NCBI GenBank assembly: GCA_905182985.1
Contig: CAJJDN010000075.1
Coordinates: 1-64,000, forward strand
Direction: 5' to 3'
Source: Paramecium sonneborni
Taxonomy: Eukaryota > Ciliophora > Oligohymenophorea > Peniculida > Parameciidae
DNA: 64,000 nt
The notes beneath the pieces are model-generated. The model did no database searches. It worked only from the letters and a program-made list of their open reading frames with translations, and was not told where the DNA came from. Shown one piece after another: positions 13,196-25,905 of this stretch. Positions within the stretch are counted from its first letter, which is position 1. Each line of letters begins with the position of its first letter. The position numbers and the translations under genes were made by a program.

Positions 13196-13906
13196 TTTTG
13201 TACTGAGTTTTTTAAATATTAAAGTAAAATTTAAAATGTACTTGTAATTAAAAAATTTAGCTCTATAGTTTAAATTTTTTGTTTGGGTGTTGAATCCCCT
13301 AAGTTCAGTTTATGCTTTATGATATTATGAGAAAATTTGATTTTTATAAAACTTTTTCTACAATTGATTTTTATATAAAAATGTGCTTATTATTTGATAT
13401 GATAATATAAATCCCCCACCCTCCCACCTTCCATATAATCCATTTTTAAGTGCACCTGAGCGTGATTTAAAAATGTTAGCCTGAATCTATAATATTATAT
13501 AATAAAATACTTAACGAAAAATAAATTAGACTCCTCTAATATTTTTCTTTAATCTAATTTGAGGTATCTTCTTAATATAATACTTTTTTTCCTTTTTTTG
13601 TTTTGTATTCAATTATCATACTCTTCCGTTTACAACCTTTCTAAGCATCCTTAATTTGTTAATTTGATAATATAGCGAATAATTTAGTTTTCTTCCTTTA
13701 AATATTTATATTAGATGAATAGATTAATTTCATCAAGTTTAAATTTTACTATGTCATTTAGAGAAATTCTTTTAGAATAAAAAAAATTTTCGATAATTTT
13801 GATAATACTTTTTATAAGGTAATCACAATTTTAATTGTTATTAAAATAAATAAATATGTAAAAGGAACTAATAATTGATATAAAAATAGAAAAGGTCTTT
13901 GTAAAC
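13196..13906. other. Spacer with a C-rich/G-rich tract
   Basis: No supported gene. A C-rich run at about 13413-13430 (G-rich on the minus strand) stands out in this AT-rich window. The minus-strand frame of the preceding fragment stays open here but loses protein character. Confidence 0.4.
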
Positions 13907-14257
13907 ATGGAAAGTTTTTTAAAACAAATTAAAACAAGATTCTATCTATTTTCTCCTCATTCAACAACTAAGGGCAAAGCAACCATGGAGGCATGTTTAG
14001 TAACAAACAGTGGATAATTGTAAGGAGAAATAATTGCATCTTAGATAGGTCTAGAAGGTAGTAGAAATTAAACTCAGTCATTTTATGAATATATTTTCAA
14101 TAATTTACCTATTATTATAAACTTTCTATGGACTAAGAAGGGAACATAGCTTTTTTATTTATTTAATCCCACTTCTTTCTAGATTATTTTGGTACTTGAT
14201 GATCTCATAAATAAATAAAACAAAATTAATCAGACTATCTAATTTTCTGTCATGTGA
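13907..14257 (+). CDS. Small hypothetical protein
   Basis: A 116-residue frame from ATG 13907 to TGA 14255, beginning MESFLKQIKTRFYLF and containing KATMEACLVTNSGQLQGEII. Codon use looks like neighbouring genes (TAA/TAG for Gln, mixed third positions). No domain, signal peptide or membrane segment is obvious; the C-terminal third is hydrophobic. It may be an exon of a larger gene. Confidence 0.35.
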
Positions 14258-15789
14258 TTTAAACAATATTTATTCATTTGAATAATATATATTCATACTA
14301 TGAATATATATTTCAAATAGAAAAAAAATCACATTGCTTAACTTTTATTTAAATACAATTAAGTGTATGTGTTTCTTTGCTTCAAGAGATCCGCATTAAT
14401 AAAATGATTTTTATTTTTATCAAAAAGATTAATCTCCAGTGATGATGATTACCTTTAAACTTTAAGAACGTGACCTAAATCTAATTTAAATATCTTAAGA
14501 CTGTTAATTTTTTATTAAATTTTAAGGATTCAATATGGAGAAAATCAACTAAAAACTGGTGATGTAACTTGATATTCTAAGTATTTAATAAATCTTATTA
14601 TTACTTTTCTAAAGATAGCCTCTCAGAAAATATATATTGATTAAAAAGTTGATATTATTAAATCTGAAGAATATTATTCCTAAATTTAAAGAGATAAATG
14701 AAAAATCACATCAATAATATTGTTAGTTATTCTACAATCTTTTTGAATTCTACATGACAATTCAAATTCTTCAATTATTTTTGATTTGCAATGTTCAAAA
14801 CAATCGGAGTCTATGAAAATAGGAAAGTTTTATAAAATAGTCAATCGAATCAGTATAAATACTCTATTATAAACAATAATTTATAAATCCTTTTGTTTTT
14901 AGATATTTATTTAGCAATATCATTTATTTGCTGATAAAAGCATTATTAGATTATTTTGTATCCATAATATGCTCTTAATTTTTTCAAGGTGTTCCTATAA
15001 CTTACAATTGACCGGATAAATTAATTTTAAAATTAACTTTGTTTTTGAATCTTTGTAATTCATTAGGAAGATTGAAAAATTATATAATAGGATTGAAGGA
15101 TTTATAATTTAAAATGGAAATCTTAATAAATAGTATAACAGTAATGGTTGATTGAACCAAATAAGACCTTATCATTTATTTAAAAATGATTGAATCAATT
15201 ACATCTAGTTACTTTAAATTTGAAGAAACTTTATTTATTTTTATCAATCAATTTGTTTTCTTATGTCTACAGAAAAACCCTCGTCATTATTCTTGATCTT
15301 TCTAAGATGCGTTCAAAATAATTGCTTTTATACTATATTTCATAAGGATGGCTTAATCTCATCTTTCACAAAAATAAAGAAATGCCCATGAGATACATAA
15401 TTTTTAAGTTTTTAGTCTATCAGAAAGTTTATATTAAATTTTAAAGAAAATCAATGATTCCATACAATATTAATTATAAAGTTACTTAATTAAAATGTTG
15501 AGGAAAAGTAGAAAAGATTATATGCAATTAAAGTTAGTAATTGGAAATAATATCATTTGATATTTAAATTAAAAAATTCAATATTTCATCTATGCATCTT
15601 TTATTCTAAATTAATCTAAAAACGTTTTTTTGATTTTCTAATCCGTGATTTAACTTTACTTAGAATAAACTCAAACTCTTTTTTTCAGATTCTGGGCTTC
15701 TACTTTAGATAAATTGATATGCTACATTTTGCTACTGAGTGAATATTAAACTTAATTAAAAATATTAGAAAATTAATTAAAAAAAGTTT
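14258..15789. other. AT-rich intergenic DNA
   Basis: No frame with convincing protein character and no RNA gene seen. It precedes the WD40 gene and presumably holds its promoter, but I cannot point to specific sites. Confidence 0.5.
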
Positions 15790-17451
15790 ATGGATTGTGC
15801 TTATCATAATAAAAAATAAGTATCATTAATATGTATCGCTCCTCACAAGTGTTAATTTTAAAGGAAATTGTGCGTTGAATGCCTTTCTGACCATGGAATC
15901 AATTTCACCGAACAAACAGTCTCGATTGATAGATTTGGAGAGATTCTTATCAAGAAATTAAAAGAATCTTAGCTAAATGAGACATCTGAATTTAACAAAT
16001 AAAGAATGAATTTTAAATCCATTCTTTCTCAAATTAAGAGTATGATGACGAAAATTTGGGAAGATTTGATACCATCAATAAACTAAGTGTACGATATGAT
16101 TGAATAGGAAAATACATAATACATTAACCTTATCAGCAACAATATGAATATAGCTAAATCCTCATATTCTGATTTAGAAAAATTAGTATAAATTATAGTA
16201 GGAAACACATTAAATTTATGGAATACTTAGAAAAACTTTTATTTGATGAAATTAGAAAAGGCAAAGAATTGGTGGGTTTAAGAAATTCAGGCTTTTAATT
16301 AAAAGATAAAAAAAGAAATGAATTAAATTCATTTAATTAGTTAATAAGATTTGCTATCAAATAGTGTTTAAGAAGTGAAACCGTTAATATAATCTGAAGT
16401 GAGAGATTAAGTTAAAACTCAATCATAAAAAGAATTTGAACATTAATAATTATAATAATAATTCTAATAACAAATTTAAATAAAATTATCATCTTAATTC
16501 AATTTCAAACCATTTAATTATTAGATAATTGAAGATAACTCTATTCAATAAAAAGAAACCTGTCATGCAGTTGCTATTAATAAAGATTGTTCTGTAGTAG
16601 CAGCGGGATGTAATAAATAAATTAAAATATATCAATTCTAATAAGGAATGTTATAATTAAATCAACTTTTAAATAAACATAAAATTTGTGTGACTGTTTT
16701 ATAGTTCATGAAATAATCAAATAAATTGATTTCTGGTGATTATGGTCTTATTTTTATTTGGGCATATAAAAATAAATCATGGATCTGTTCATCAATAATT
16801 AAAGGTCATACAGATCATATAAGATGCATAATTTTAAATAATAATGAGGATCTTTTTATATCAAGTAGTTATGATAAGACTATTAAGTTTTGGGTTAAAT
16901 AAAATAAATGGATCTGTTAGTAAATAATTACAGATCATAGTGATTGGGTTCATCAATTAAGTTTAAATGAATAATAAAATTAAGTTATATCTTGTGGAAC
17001 TGATCGATATATATTAGTAATTGAATAATAAGAAAATAATAAAAATTGGATTGTAAAGTAAAAAATATAAGGTTTTGGATATCGATTATGCTTTATCAAT
17101 GATAATATATTCACATTTTAATCTGTGTCTGGCAATTTAATCCATGTTTATTAATTGGATAGCGTAAGTAAATAGTTCATTTAATCAAAAGTTATTTTTT
17201 TAAATCAAGGTAATGAAGGAAGTATATTATTTCCATAGTAGTTTATTAAATAAAAATAATTACTTGTAACTAAGTATGCTAAATTTGTAAATTTAATAAG
17301 ATTTACTGAAAATGCTGAATTTGAACTTGAATAATCTATTTACTTTGGTACAAATTAAATATTTGGGTAAATGAGTGATGATGGAGAATATTTAATTACT
17401 TGGGATGAGACATCAACTTAAATATAAATAAGAAGGTTTAAAGAAAACTGA
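15790..17451 (+). CDS. Zinc-block and coiled-coil WD40-repeat protein
   Basis: A single-exon 553-residue protein of a large Paramecium WD40 family. Residues 1-45 have a B-box-like Cys/His set (MDCAYH, LICIAPHKC, RKLCVECLSDHG). Residues 45-220 are helical, and 195-225 are Gln-rich, mostly TAA/TAG codons. WD40 blades start near residue 245: HAVAINKDCSVVAAGCNKQI, KLISGDYGLIFIW, HTDHIRCII with SSSYDKTIKFW, and HSDWVHQL with ISCGTDRYI. Such propellers act as protein-binding platforms; the partner is unknown. The start is the first ATG, giving the conserved N-terminal Cys. The frame is intact, so this is likely a live member, unlike its subtelomeric relatives. Confidence 0.9.
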
Positions 17452-19806
17452 TATAATTATTATATATTTGTCAAAAATTATATTCTTAATCTAAAGTAAA
17501 AAACTTTATGTATTGGAGACATTAATTTTGAATTTAATTAAGTAGGCATTTTATGAGTTTCCATTAGTTAAAAACTTAACTTAAGGTTTTATTTGAGTTG
17601 ATATAAAGAATTTCTACTGACCTTTTAAAGTTAAGAATTAAATTCCAGAGAAATTTTAATTTTATTAGAAATCTAGTCAAATTAAAATAGATCTTTTATT
17701 TCAATGTGTATGAGATAATTTCAAAATTTGTAGAATTTTTTCATTTTGAAAAATTTGTAAACTCCATCTATTGAAATAAAAGATTATACAACGGTTCAAG
17801 TTTTGGATAAATAATAAATAATAATTTTCATTTGACATGATCGAAATATAAAACTAATTTTATTTAATAAATCAATTAAGTTATTCCTTTATAACTTTTG
17901 TAATCAGAATTGTGGGTTACTCTAATTTTTTCATTTATGAAATATATCTAAAGTATATGGATATTTAAAAATGTGAGTTTAAATTTATAAATTCCAGGAA
18001 AAGAAAGAATTAAGTGAAATCTTTCTATCAAGTACATCTTTATTAAATTACCAGAATTCTTTTAATTTTATTTTAAGTGAGTTATTTCGATTAATTTTAT
18101 TAATATACCTAATCTATGTTATTTAATTAAAAAATATTGGGATGAAGTTTTCTTTATTTAATCATATATCTTACAACGGCGATAATTAAATTTAGTTACT
18201 ATAATTTTAAAATATATTTTAAAATTGAAAAACAATAGTAAATCGAAAAAACTGAAATATGTTTTTTTTATAATTAAATTTTACTTAAGCTTAATAGCTA
18301 ATATGATTTTGGTAGATATACTTCTATTAATTTCTTTATTCAATTTATATCGTTCTTTTAAAAAATTTATCCCACAAAAGCCAAATAAAATTTGTGGAAC
18401 AAGATTAGCAATTGAATAAGAATAATTTTGAAGAGTAATAGAAGCTAAATAATTAAATGGAAGATAATTAATAGTAATTAAATAATTAATAAAAAACTTT
18501 AAATTTAAAATAATTGAAAAATAAAAAATTTAGAATTCAAATTCAAAATATAGGTTGATTTATAAAAAGTAAAAAATTATTATTTTTATATTTTTAAAGA
18601 AACATGTAATCAGATAAAACTTTTTATGAGGTAATTAATTAATAAAAATTAGACTAATATGAACTATTATTTCCTTTAATAATATATTACTCAGAAATAA
18701 CTATTAATAAATAAGAATGGTAACTACGTAAATCTTTTAAGAAAAGCCAGAAACTTTTATTTAAGAAAATGTGATAAAATTAAATATAAATTAAATATTT
18801 GGAGTTGTGAGAATTAACTTCTTGATTTTTAATTTGATATTCCTCATATAAAAATTCAATAAATGCTAAAAGAAACATATTAAAAAAAGAATCGAAATAT
18901 CTAAGGTCATAAAAAGCGTGAAGTTTATAGATACTGATTTTGTAAGATAATTTACTATTACTCTGTTAAAATAGTTAGAGCAGTTACTAAAGAGAAAACG
19001 TAATTGATATTATTTTCATTTTTCTAAAAAGTATTATTATCACTATTATTTATGCAATTTTTATTATAGCAAGAAGAGGAACTAACTACTATAAATTATT
19101 TAAAAAATAAAATTGAACAAATGGTATATGAAAATCAAATTATCATAATCTAAATGGGAACATCTATGATGTTATAATCTGGAATTATAAAAGAGTAAAA
19201 ATTTTTAAAAGGAGAGATTTTAAATTGTACTTAGGGTTGAAAATTACATGAAGAAAAGGTCAAATAAATATAAAAATCTATTCTAAAATGAAAATGGATA
19301 TAAAAAAGTAAATGAGTTAAGAACATCAAAAATTTTGATTCTCTCTATTTACCAAAAAATCTAATCATGAGAATAAATATTGTGGAACTTTTGTTTGAAA
19401 AATACCAGAAATTAAAAGAAAATACAAACATATTATTTAATTTAGTTATTTATAATGTAAGAATATTATATCATTAAATTTTATTGATAAGGATTCATAT
19501 TAATTATTATTGTCAAAAGAATCAATTATGAAAAATTTTCTAAAACATATTGAATTTTGAGAGTTCTATTAATTGATTATGCTTCTTAAAAATAAATATT
19601 ATAAGATGATCCAGTAATCTAGATAAGAATTAAAGTATCTTTACTTATAAAATGATGATGAATAAAAATTTATATTCAGAAACAATTTGAATAATATTAA
19701 TCAATGTAAGGATGAATTTTAATTTTATTTTTCCAACATCATAGTTATTTATTATTAATTAATAGCTGTATTGAAAAAGCTTCTAATAGGTAAAAGTATA
19801 ACTATA
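17452..19806. other. AT-rich intergenic DNA
   Basis: No gene supported. A 64-codon hydrophobic frame lies near 18225-18419 but begins at TTG and lacks family features. Otherwise I see only low-complexity AT sequence up to the tRNA. Confidence 0.5.
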
Positions 19807-19878
19807 GGATCTATCGTATAGTGGTTAGTACCTGAGGCTTTAACCCTCAAGACCTTGGTTCGAATCCAAGTAGGTCCT
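19807..19878 (+). tRNA. tRNA-Gln(UUA), reads UAA as glutamine
   Basis: A full cloverleaf can be folded by eye. Acceptor GGATCTA (19807-19813) pairs with TAGGTCC (19871-19877), with one G-U pair. The anticodon stem is TGAGG/CCTCA around loop CTTTAAC, so the anticodon is TTA (19840-19842). The T arm is CTTGG-TTCGAAT-CCAAG. The D-arm core AGTGGTTAGTAC resembles the ciliate glutamine tRNAs that read UAA. In Paramecium this tRNA inserts Gln at UAA and possibly UAG by wobble; the window's genes use both codons heavily. No intron and no encoded CCA. Confidence 0.95.
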
Positions 19879-19884
19879 TTTTTT
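19878..19884 (+). terminator. RNA polymerase III T-run
   Basis: Seven consecutive T directly after the tRNA acceptor stem, the usual Pol III stop signal. The first T is also the discriminator base. Confidence 0.8.
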
Positions 19885-21313
19885 ATATTCTATAAATATT
19901 TTTATTTTAAAATTTTTATATTGATCTTGATTCAAATATTTTCAAGAATAAAGCTTTTCAATTAAATTTGATTATATCTATTTTGGTTTAAATGAGCAAA
20001 AATTAATTAAAAGATCGAATGATAATGAAAGATCAATTTCTGAAAAGAAGATGATTGGATAAAAATTCGTAAATCAAAGCTAAAATAATCTTTGAATACT
20101 TTTAGAAACAAGAGAAAGATTAAGAATCTAAATGGATAAAATAATGATTTATTTTTCTGGAAATTTGAACAAAAAAGTCAAAATCATATACTAATAAATC
20201 TAAATAATTCAGGAAAAATTATTTCCTCAATTCATAGAAAATTTATACAGTCTTGTAATTAGAAATTAATTTACATCATTTTATTATATTATAATGCAAT
20301 TAATTACTTAAAAATTAACTTCTATACATACTTAAAGATGTCGAACAATAAACCTGTAGAATAAATATAAGACACAAAGGATTGTTAAAATTTATTTTAA
20401 GTTATCATCATAGCCTATTTGATATCAACTCAATTTAAAAGAAATAAGCCAAGTTTATCCAACTAAATAGGTAGAATATGTATCCCTTAATTATTATTGA
20501 TATTGATGAACAGGATTTTATTTTACAAAGACTGTAATTTCACTAGATTCCTTAGATATACTATCTTTTGTATTTGGCACTATTGCTCAACTTTATTAAG
20601 GTCTATAGCATCCATGAATTTTGATTGAGAATTAAATCATTATACTGTATATTATCCTCGATTAGTTTTGAACGTACAAAAAAAACAGATTCTATTTTTC
20701 AATAGAAAATCAAATAAAATACTGATTTTAAATTTTAATCAAGAAAGAAATTGCTACTTATTAAAAACTAAAAAGGGATTTCCTATTTTTATCAATCGGT
20801 CAAATCATCTATAGAATAAGCAAAAAAATGATTTGTTAATTAATTAATTCACAACCAGACAGACTTTTGGAATTGCCTAAACTATTTCAAAATACTATAT
20901 AAAACATTTCAAATAATTTTATATTAAAAAATAGAACATAGTTTTTTTTTTTTGATTTTTTACAAAATAAATTAATTGATAACATTATCATACTCGAAAT
21001 AGTCCAAAATATTGTCTATCATTAAAATTTAATTTTTAAAGCGTATAACCCGACTTTTCTTTTTATAATTAAATAATTAATGAAAGAAAATTTTAATAGA
21101 TTTGAAGACATTAATTTTGTTTCTACTTAAATCATTTATTTCAAAAATAATATCATTTCTACTGTAAGTTTGCTATCTGTAAAAATAGAATCCTTCTTCC
21201 ATATTTAAAATATATGTTGTTTTACATTAATAAAATTATCAATTAGAAAAATAGAATATTAAAAATTTTTCCCTTATTAACACTTATAATAATACTCAAT
21301 TAAATAAAATGAA
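19885..21313. other. AT-rich intergenic DNA
   Basis: No gene or RNA supported. Only short frames without motifs. Confidence 0.5.
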
Positions 21314-21628
21314 AATGTTTTTAATAATCATAATTCAATATTATTTGCTGGACACGATAGTGAAATTAAAATTTTTGGAATTTAATGATGGAATGTTTAG
21401 ATAAGTTTAAATTTTACCGAACACAAGGATCTTGTGTGCAAATTAAATCTCACGAAAAATATTATCACTCTATATTAGGGAATTATAATAGTCAAATTTA
21501 TGGATAAGCAATCAAAATAGTTAATGAATTTATTAATACAAATTGAATGGAAATACAAATTTGATAATTTGTTTAACACAAATATTTAAAATTTGTTGAG
21601 ATATTTTTTATAAAATTTTAAATAATGA
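21314..21628 (+). pseudogene. WD40-repeat gene fragment
   Basis: The frame begins NVFNNHNSILFAGHDSEIKI, then meets TGA just before a Trp (IQ-stop-WNVQI), then continues with SLNFTEHKDLVCKLNL. This is the A(G/S)xDxxIKIW ... H.D.V pattern of two WD40 blades. There is no start codon, no flanking blades and one stop: a relic of the family intact at 15790-17451. Confidence 0.6.
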
Positions 21629-21721
21629 GTTAAATCATTCTTTTGATTATTTATAATTATAAAGAATGTCTGATATTGATTCAATAATATTATTTATTTG
21701 ACATATCTCATTGTGCTAAAA

Positions 21722-23310
21722 TCATGAGTTACTTTTGGTTATTTTAAAGATTAAAAACTCAATCACTTGATCATAAGCTTATATTACTTAATATGCTTCA
21801 CAAAAATTGTCTTACAGATTTATTATAAATTATAACTGAGAATCTATTTCTATAGAAAAAGTTACAAAATAAGTTATAAAATTGATATTTTGATTACAAT
21901 AATGAATTTATGTATATTGGGATTGGGTAAAACATTGATAACAGCTCTTAAAAGAACCCTCTATCTTTTCTTTTGAAAAACAGTTTGCTTAAATTGTAAA
22001 TGTGATATTTCCAAAGTTTTGATCTATTTCTACATTATTCAATCCAACATCCTATATATATTTCTTTCCTTCATCAATTGATATGTGAAATGGAACATTT
22101 TAATTTTAATTTTGGAGAGTAGGTTTCGCCTTAATAATCAATGATACAAGTATTAATGGTACTTTATTATATTATTATAAAAATTACTAGGTAAGCAATT
22201 GTCTTTAAAATACATCCACCCCTTAATGCAAAGTGTACATTCTTAAATTGATGGTCCAAAACATTTCTCACAATAAATTATACATTTAGCAATATAGAAA
22301 TCAAAAGTATTTAATCCCCAAGAATGCTCATTATTAGATATACTTTATAATTTTAATTTCAATTAACTAGATGAATGGTCCATTTATATTTCAATATTTT
22401 ATATTCCAACTTTTTGGCTAGTGGAAAGTTTCTGTTCTATTTGATATTAATTATCATCAAAACTAAAAACATAGCTCACATTATATTATGAAAAAGTCCA
22501 TAACTTGAATTATATTTAAATTTAAAAGTGAGGAGGAATATTTTAAAAAATTCTGTCTAAAGTTTAATTTGCCAATAAATTATCTTAACCTCCTGCTAAT
22601 TTTATTGTATAAAATGAGCTTGTCTTCATTTCAATATTATTGTCTACTATCCATCCTTCTGTTTCGATTGTTGTAAACCAAAATGTAGCAAATTTTAAAA
22701 AATATAAAATACATTTAGCATCTGGTCCTTAACAATATATACAATCTTAAGGACATTTTAGAATTGATATTGAACCCTATATTAGAATGGAGACAACTAT
22801 AGTAAGTGATGATGAATGGTGATTTAATAAAGTATAATATGTATGAAATAAGCAATCCCAAGGGTATGTATTAAATGCTGAGGAAACTACACTCTAGTCT
22901 CCAGAACCCAACCATGGAATATCAGGAGTTATCTTTACACCAGAATCTATAAATATATAAAGAAAATATTTTTTACTATATCCTACACTAATTTTTAGCA
23001 TACTATGAGGGGGAAGAAAGAAAAAAAGATAATTGATACTATAAGGAGAACATTCACCACGGGGTGTAAGAGTGTAAATAGTTACCCATTAACTCTTTGC
23101 ACAAAGTATCACTACATTTAAAAATATATTAATCATATATATTAATAAATGTAAAATTTTCTAATATATTACAAATTCATTTTGTTTACTTAATGAATAT
23201 CTTGCCAATTTATACTTTCTTAAGCATCATTATTTATCATTATTGTATCATACTTTGGATAATTATTTGCAAAATATGAGTTCTATTTGTATTAAATCAA
23301 AAAAGAGGTT
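21722..23310 (-). CDS. Cys-rich secreted/surface-type protein, 5' end unresolved
   Basis: Reads leftward. Introns 23161-23189 (TAG), 22947-22976 (TAG) and 22162-22187 (AAG) join one frame. The N-terminal part has ANNYPKYDTIMINNDAQESI, then INWQDIHQ. The middle has NTYPWDCLFHTYYTL and a Cys-rich stretch with CPQDCIYCQGPDAKC and CEKCFGPSIQECTLCIKGW, a C-x2-C-xGP-C-x2-C spacing seen in large Paramecium surface proteins. The C-terminal part includes NFGNITFTIQANC and SCYQCF. The first exon is unclear: an ATG at about 23313 is in a different frame from the conserved part. It may be a gene with an unseen intron or a decayed copy. Confidence 0.55.
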
Positions 23311-23913
23311 AATATTGTTCATTTTATATATATTTATATAGTCGTAAAATAAGGTTTTGTTTCCTAATATTACCCAATATATTTTGACGATCTAAAAAGT
23401 TACAATAATTATTATTTATATTCTGTCATCTATTAAGTTAATATGTAATATTCATTAATTCAACTCTTACTTTCCCTTTAAATTGATTGATCAAATTATA
23501 TTCAAAATTAAACTTAAATATAAAATGTGCTTTAAAAATTTATATAATAAATATACTTAGAAAATTGTGTATTGGATAAAGTTGTATATAAAATAAATGC
23601 TAATCAATCAGTTTTGATTATTCAAAACTAGTACCATACTTTTAAAATGTTCATCGATCATCTTTGAGAAAATAAATTTAAATTCAAAGAAAAGTGTTCA
23701 TTTATAATTAAATATAATAATTCGAAAGCCTTTTTAAAATAAGTTTGGAGTAAAATGGTAATTATTCATTCAACAACCAAAACGTTAGGAAAAAACATAA
23801 ATTAGAATTTTTGTTTCCTATCCACATAAGTCCAAATTCCTATAAGAAAGAAATAAAAATGTGAATCATGTATGTAATTATTATGGATATTTTCGACTCA
23901 TTGTGGTGTAAAG

Positions 23914-23934
23914 ATAATAATAATAATAATAATA
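23914..23934. repeat. (ATA)7 microsatellite
   Basis: Seven perfect ATA units followed by ACA units, in spacer next to the reverse-transcriptase remnant. Confidence 0.9.
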
Positions 23935-23966
23935 ACAACAAAATCATTTTTTTAACCTTCCTCTTT

Positions 23967-25040
23967 TCAACGAATTCTACTGCTATCAATATTAATTTTT
24001 TAATCTAATTTTCCATAATTTACTTACTTTACTTTTTGAAATTCATTTATAAAAGCTATATGTATCTTTAAACTGTATCTATATGGTGTTTTTTATTTAA
24101 TATGATAAAATATTTTTCTCTCATTAGGTACTTTGCAATTTCTGATTGATAACAAAAACACGTCTTTTATATTTTCAGGCATATTGTTGACCCCTGATAA
24201 CCTTTGCTTTTAAATTTGAGATAAACTATTTATGTTATTATTCATTTATTCTTACTAATACTTAAGATTAATTTAATTTTCTATCTTTTTATAATTTACA
24301 TGAATCAATTATAAAAAATTTCCTACTAAAGCCTCAAGAAATGAATCGCTAGTGAGTTTAGAAAGAAAAAGCCATTCTTTCAGGCTTCTTTTCCATAAAG
24401 CTTTGTCCTTAATTAATCTTTAGCACTTTAGCTTTCTAATATTCCTAGAAATATAAAGATAACCGACAGTTAAATTTTTTGAGAGAATTAAGTGTTTTTT
24501 AAAATATTAATGAAAGTAATTTGATAATAGTTCATCTTTTATTCTAGTTTAATTATATGTTCTGCAATCTTCCCTTTATTATATAGTTCCTACTCAAGAT
24601 AATTATAAGTTGAAACTATTGGAATTTCTTATACAAATTTTTTATTTAATTTTATTTTTATTAACGTAATTCCATAAAAGCACATTTCTTAAAATTAACA
24701 AATCGCATTTTTACCAAAAATTCAATAATTTCAAATCTTCAGCAAATATATCTGTATATATGTTGAATAAGTTTGGAGAAAGAATGCTGCCTTATGAGGC
24801 TAAATTTTTTTCCATCTTAACAGATGTACTAGTTGGATATATGAAGATTTCTATATTTTGATTTACGGATAAAATTATTAAGTTTTCAATATCTACTATC
24901 AATAATTACCCGCAAATACTTCTTTCTTCCTTAGCTATTGGAGGTTCATATCTGGAAACTCATCATTTTTGTTTATCACCATTCCCTTTGATAACTCTTA
25001 TACAAGTCTTTATAACTTTATAAAGATCTCTTATCCAATT
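23967..25040 (-). pseudogene. Non-LTR (LINE) reverse transcriptase remnant
   Basis: Minus strand. One open frame (about 24945 to 24594) carries the RT motif SQGSILSPNLFNIY followed by TDIFAEDLK, matching the GxPQGSxLSPxLFNIYxxDL block of LINE reverse transcriptases. A second frame (about 24520 to 23967) has the polar C-terminal type sequence expected downstream (KLKCQRLIKDKALWKRSLKE, WLFLSKLTSDSFLEA, LSGVNNMPENIKD). The two are out of frame and the catalytic YADD block is not visible between them. No endonuclease domain or poly-A tail was found. Inactive. Gln is encoded by TAA/TAG here too, so it was adapted to the ciliate code. Confidence 0.7.
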
Positions 25041-25053
25041 ATGTAAGTCTATA

Positions 25054-25054
<1 letters not shown>

Positions 25055-25116
<62 letters not shown>
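25055..25116. repeat. (ATT)20 microsatellite
   Basis: An uninterrupted run of ATT units, about 62 bases, immediately upstream (in its own sense) of the reverse-transcriptase remnant. Confidence 0.95.
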
Positions 25117-25905
25117 GAAGTCTAACTCAAATCTAGATTAAGTTCACGAATAAGAGGCTCAAAAAGAATTTAAGTAGGACTGAGACCTAATTGTTATGAA
25201 CCAAAAAAGGAATACTTCAGAAATAACCCGAAAAATTTTTAAATCAACTAAATATTGAGTCAGAATAAACTCCAATTTAGCAAAAATAATTATAATTAGT
25301 ATGAATAAAAGAAGCCGTAATACAAGAAACCCTAGACAGATATATCAATATATTCTTAGGAACTACAATTGTGCATAAGAAAATATGCTTTATCTATAGA
25401 GCCTACGGCTTCTACAGCTTGATGGCTGGAGGATACAGAGGTGAAGATGATTTCACAATAAAGAATGCAAACAAAGTAAGGAATCTTTTGAAAAAAATAA
25501 GGAGCTATTTGCTATAAATGTAGCATTTAATCAAAAAAATTTTGGAAAAATGGACAAAAACTGAAGGAAAAATATGTTACAAAGTTTGGGGGAACCTGAA
25601 TGGATAACCTTAGTCAAGTTTATGAATAGTATTATAAGTTTAAAATAATATTGCAAATTATCAAGACCATCTATTTAAAACATATAATTAAATGATCTAT
25701 AGGTAGAAGACTCTTTTCTGTTATCTGTTGACCAATCTATATCTCTAAAATTAGATTGGATGAGATATATTAACAAGAATGAGAAGTTTCTTGAACAATT
25801 CAAATTCTTAAAATTCAATAAAAGAAATTTCTAATAATTGGACTATATTTTATTAAGGAAATTAATATTAAACATCTATATATATATTTTTTTTATATAA
25901 TAAAT
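25117..25905. other. Unassigned spacer, possibly transposon-derived
   Basis: Slightly less AT-rich than other spacers (for example 25340-25460). Short protein-like runs occur on the plus strand (KELFAINVAFNQKNFGKMDK near 25500) but TGAs break them. No RT or endonuclease motif recognised. Confidence 0.35.

Noticed and set aside
18225..18419. 64-codon hydrophobic frame
   Set aside because: Starts with TTG, has no neighbouring exons or family features, and Lys/Ile/Leu-rich translation is expected from AT-rich spacer.
25055..25116. CRISPR-like or centromeric array
   Set aside because: It is a simple ATT microsatellite with no spacers; no CRISPR array or cas-like gene exists in this eukaryotic sequence.
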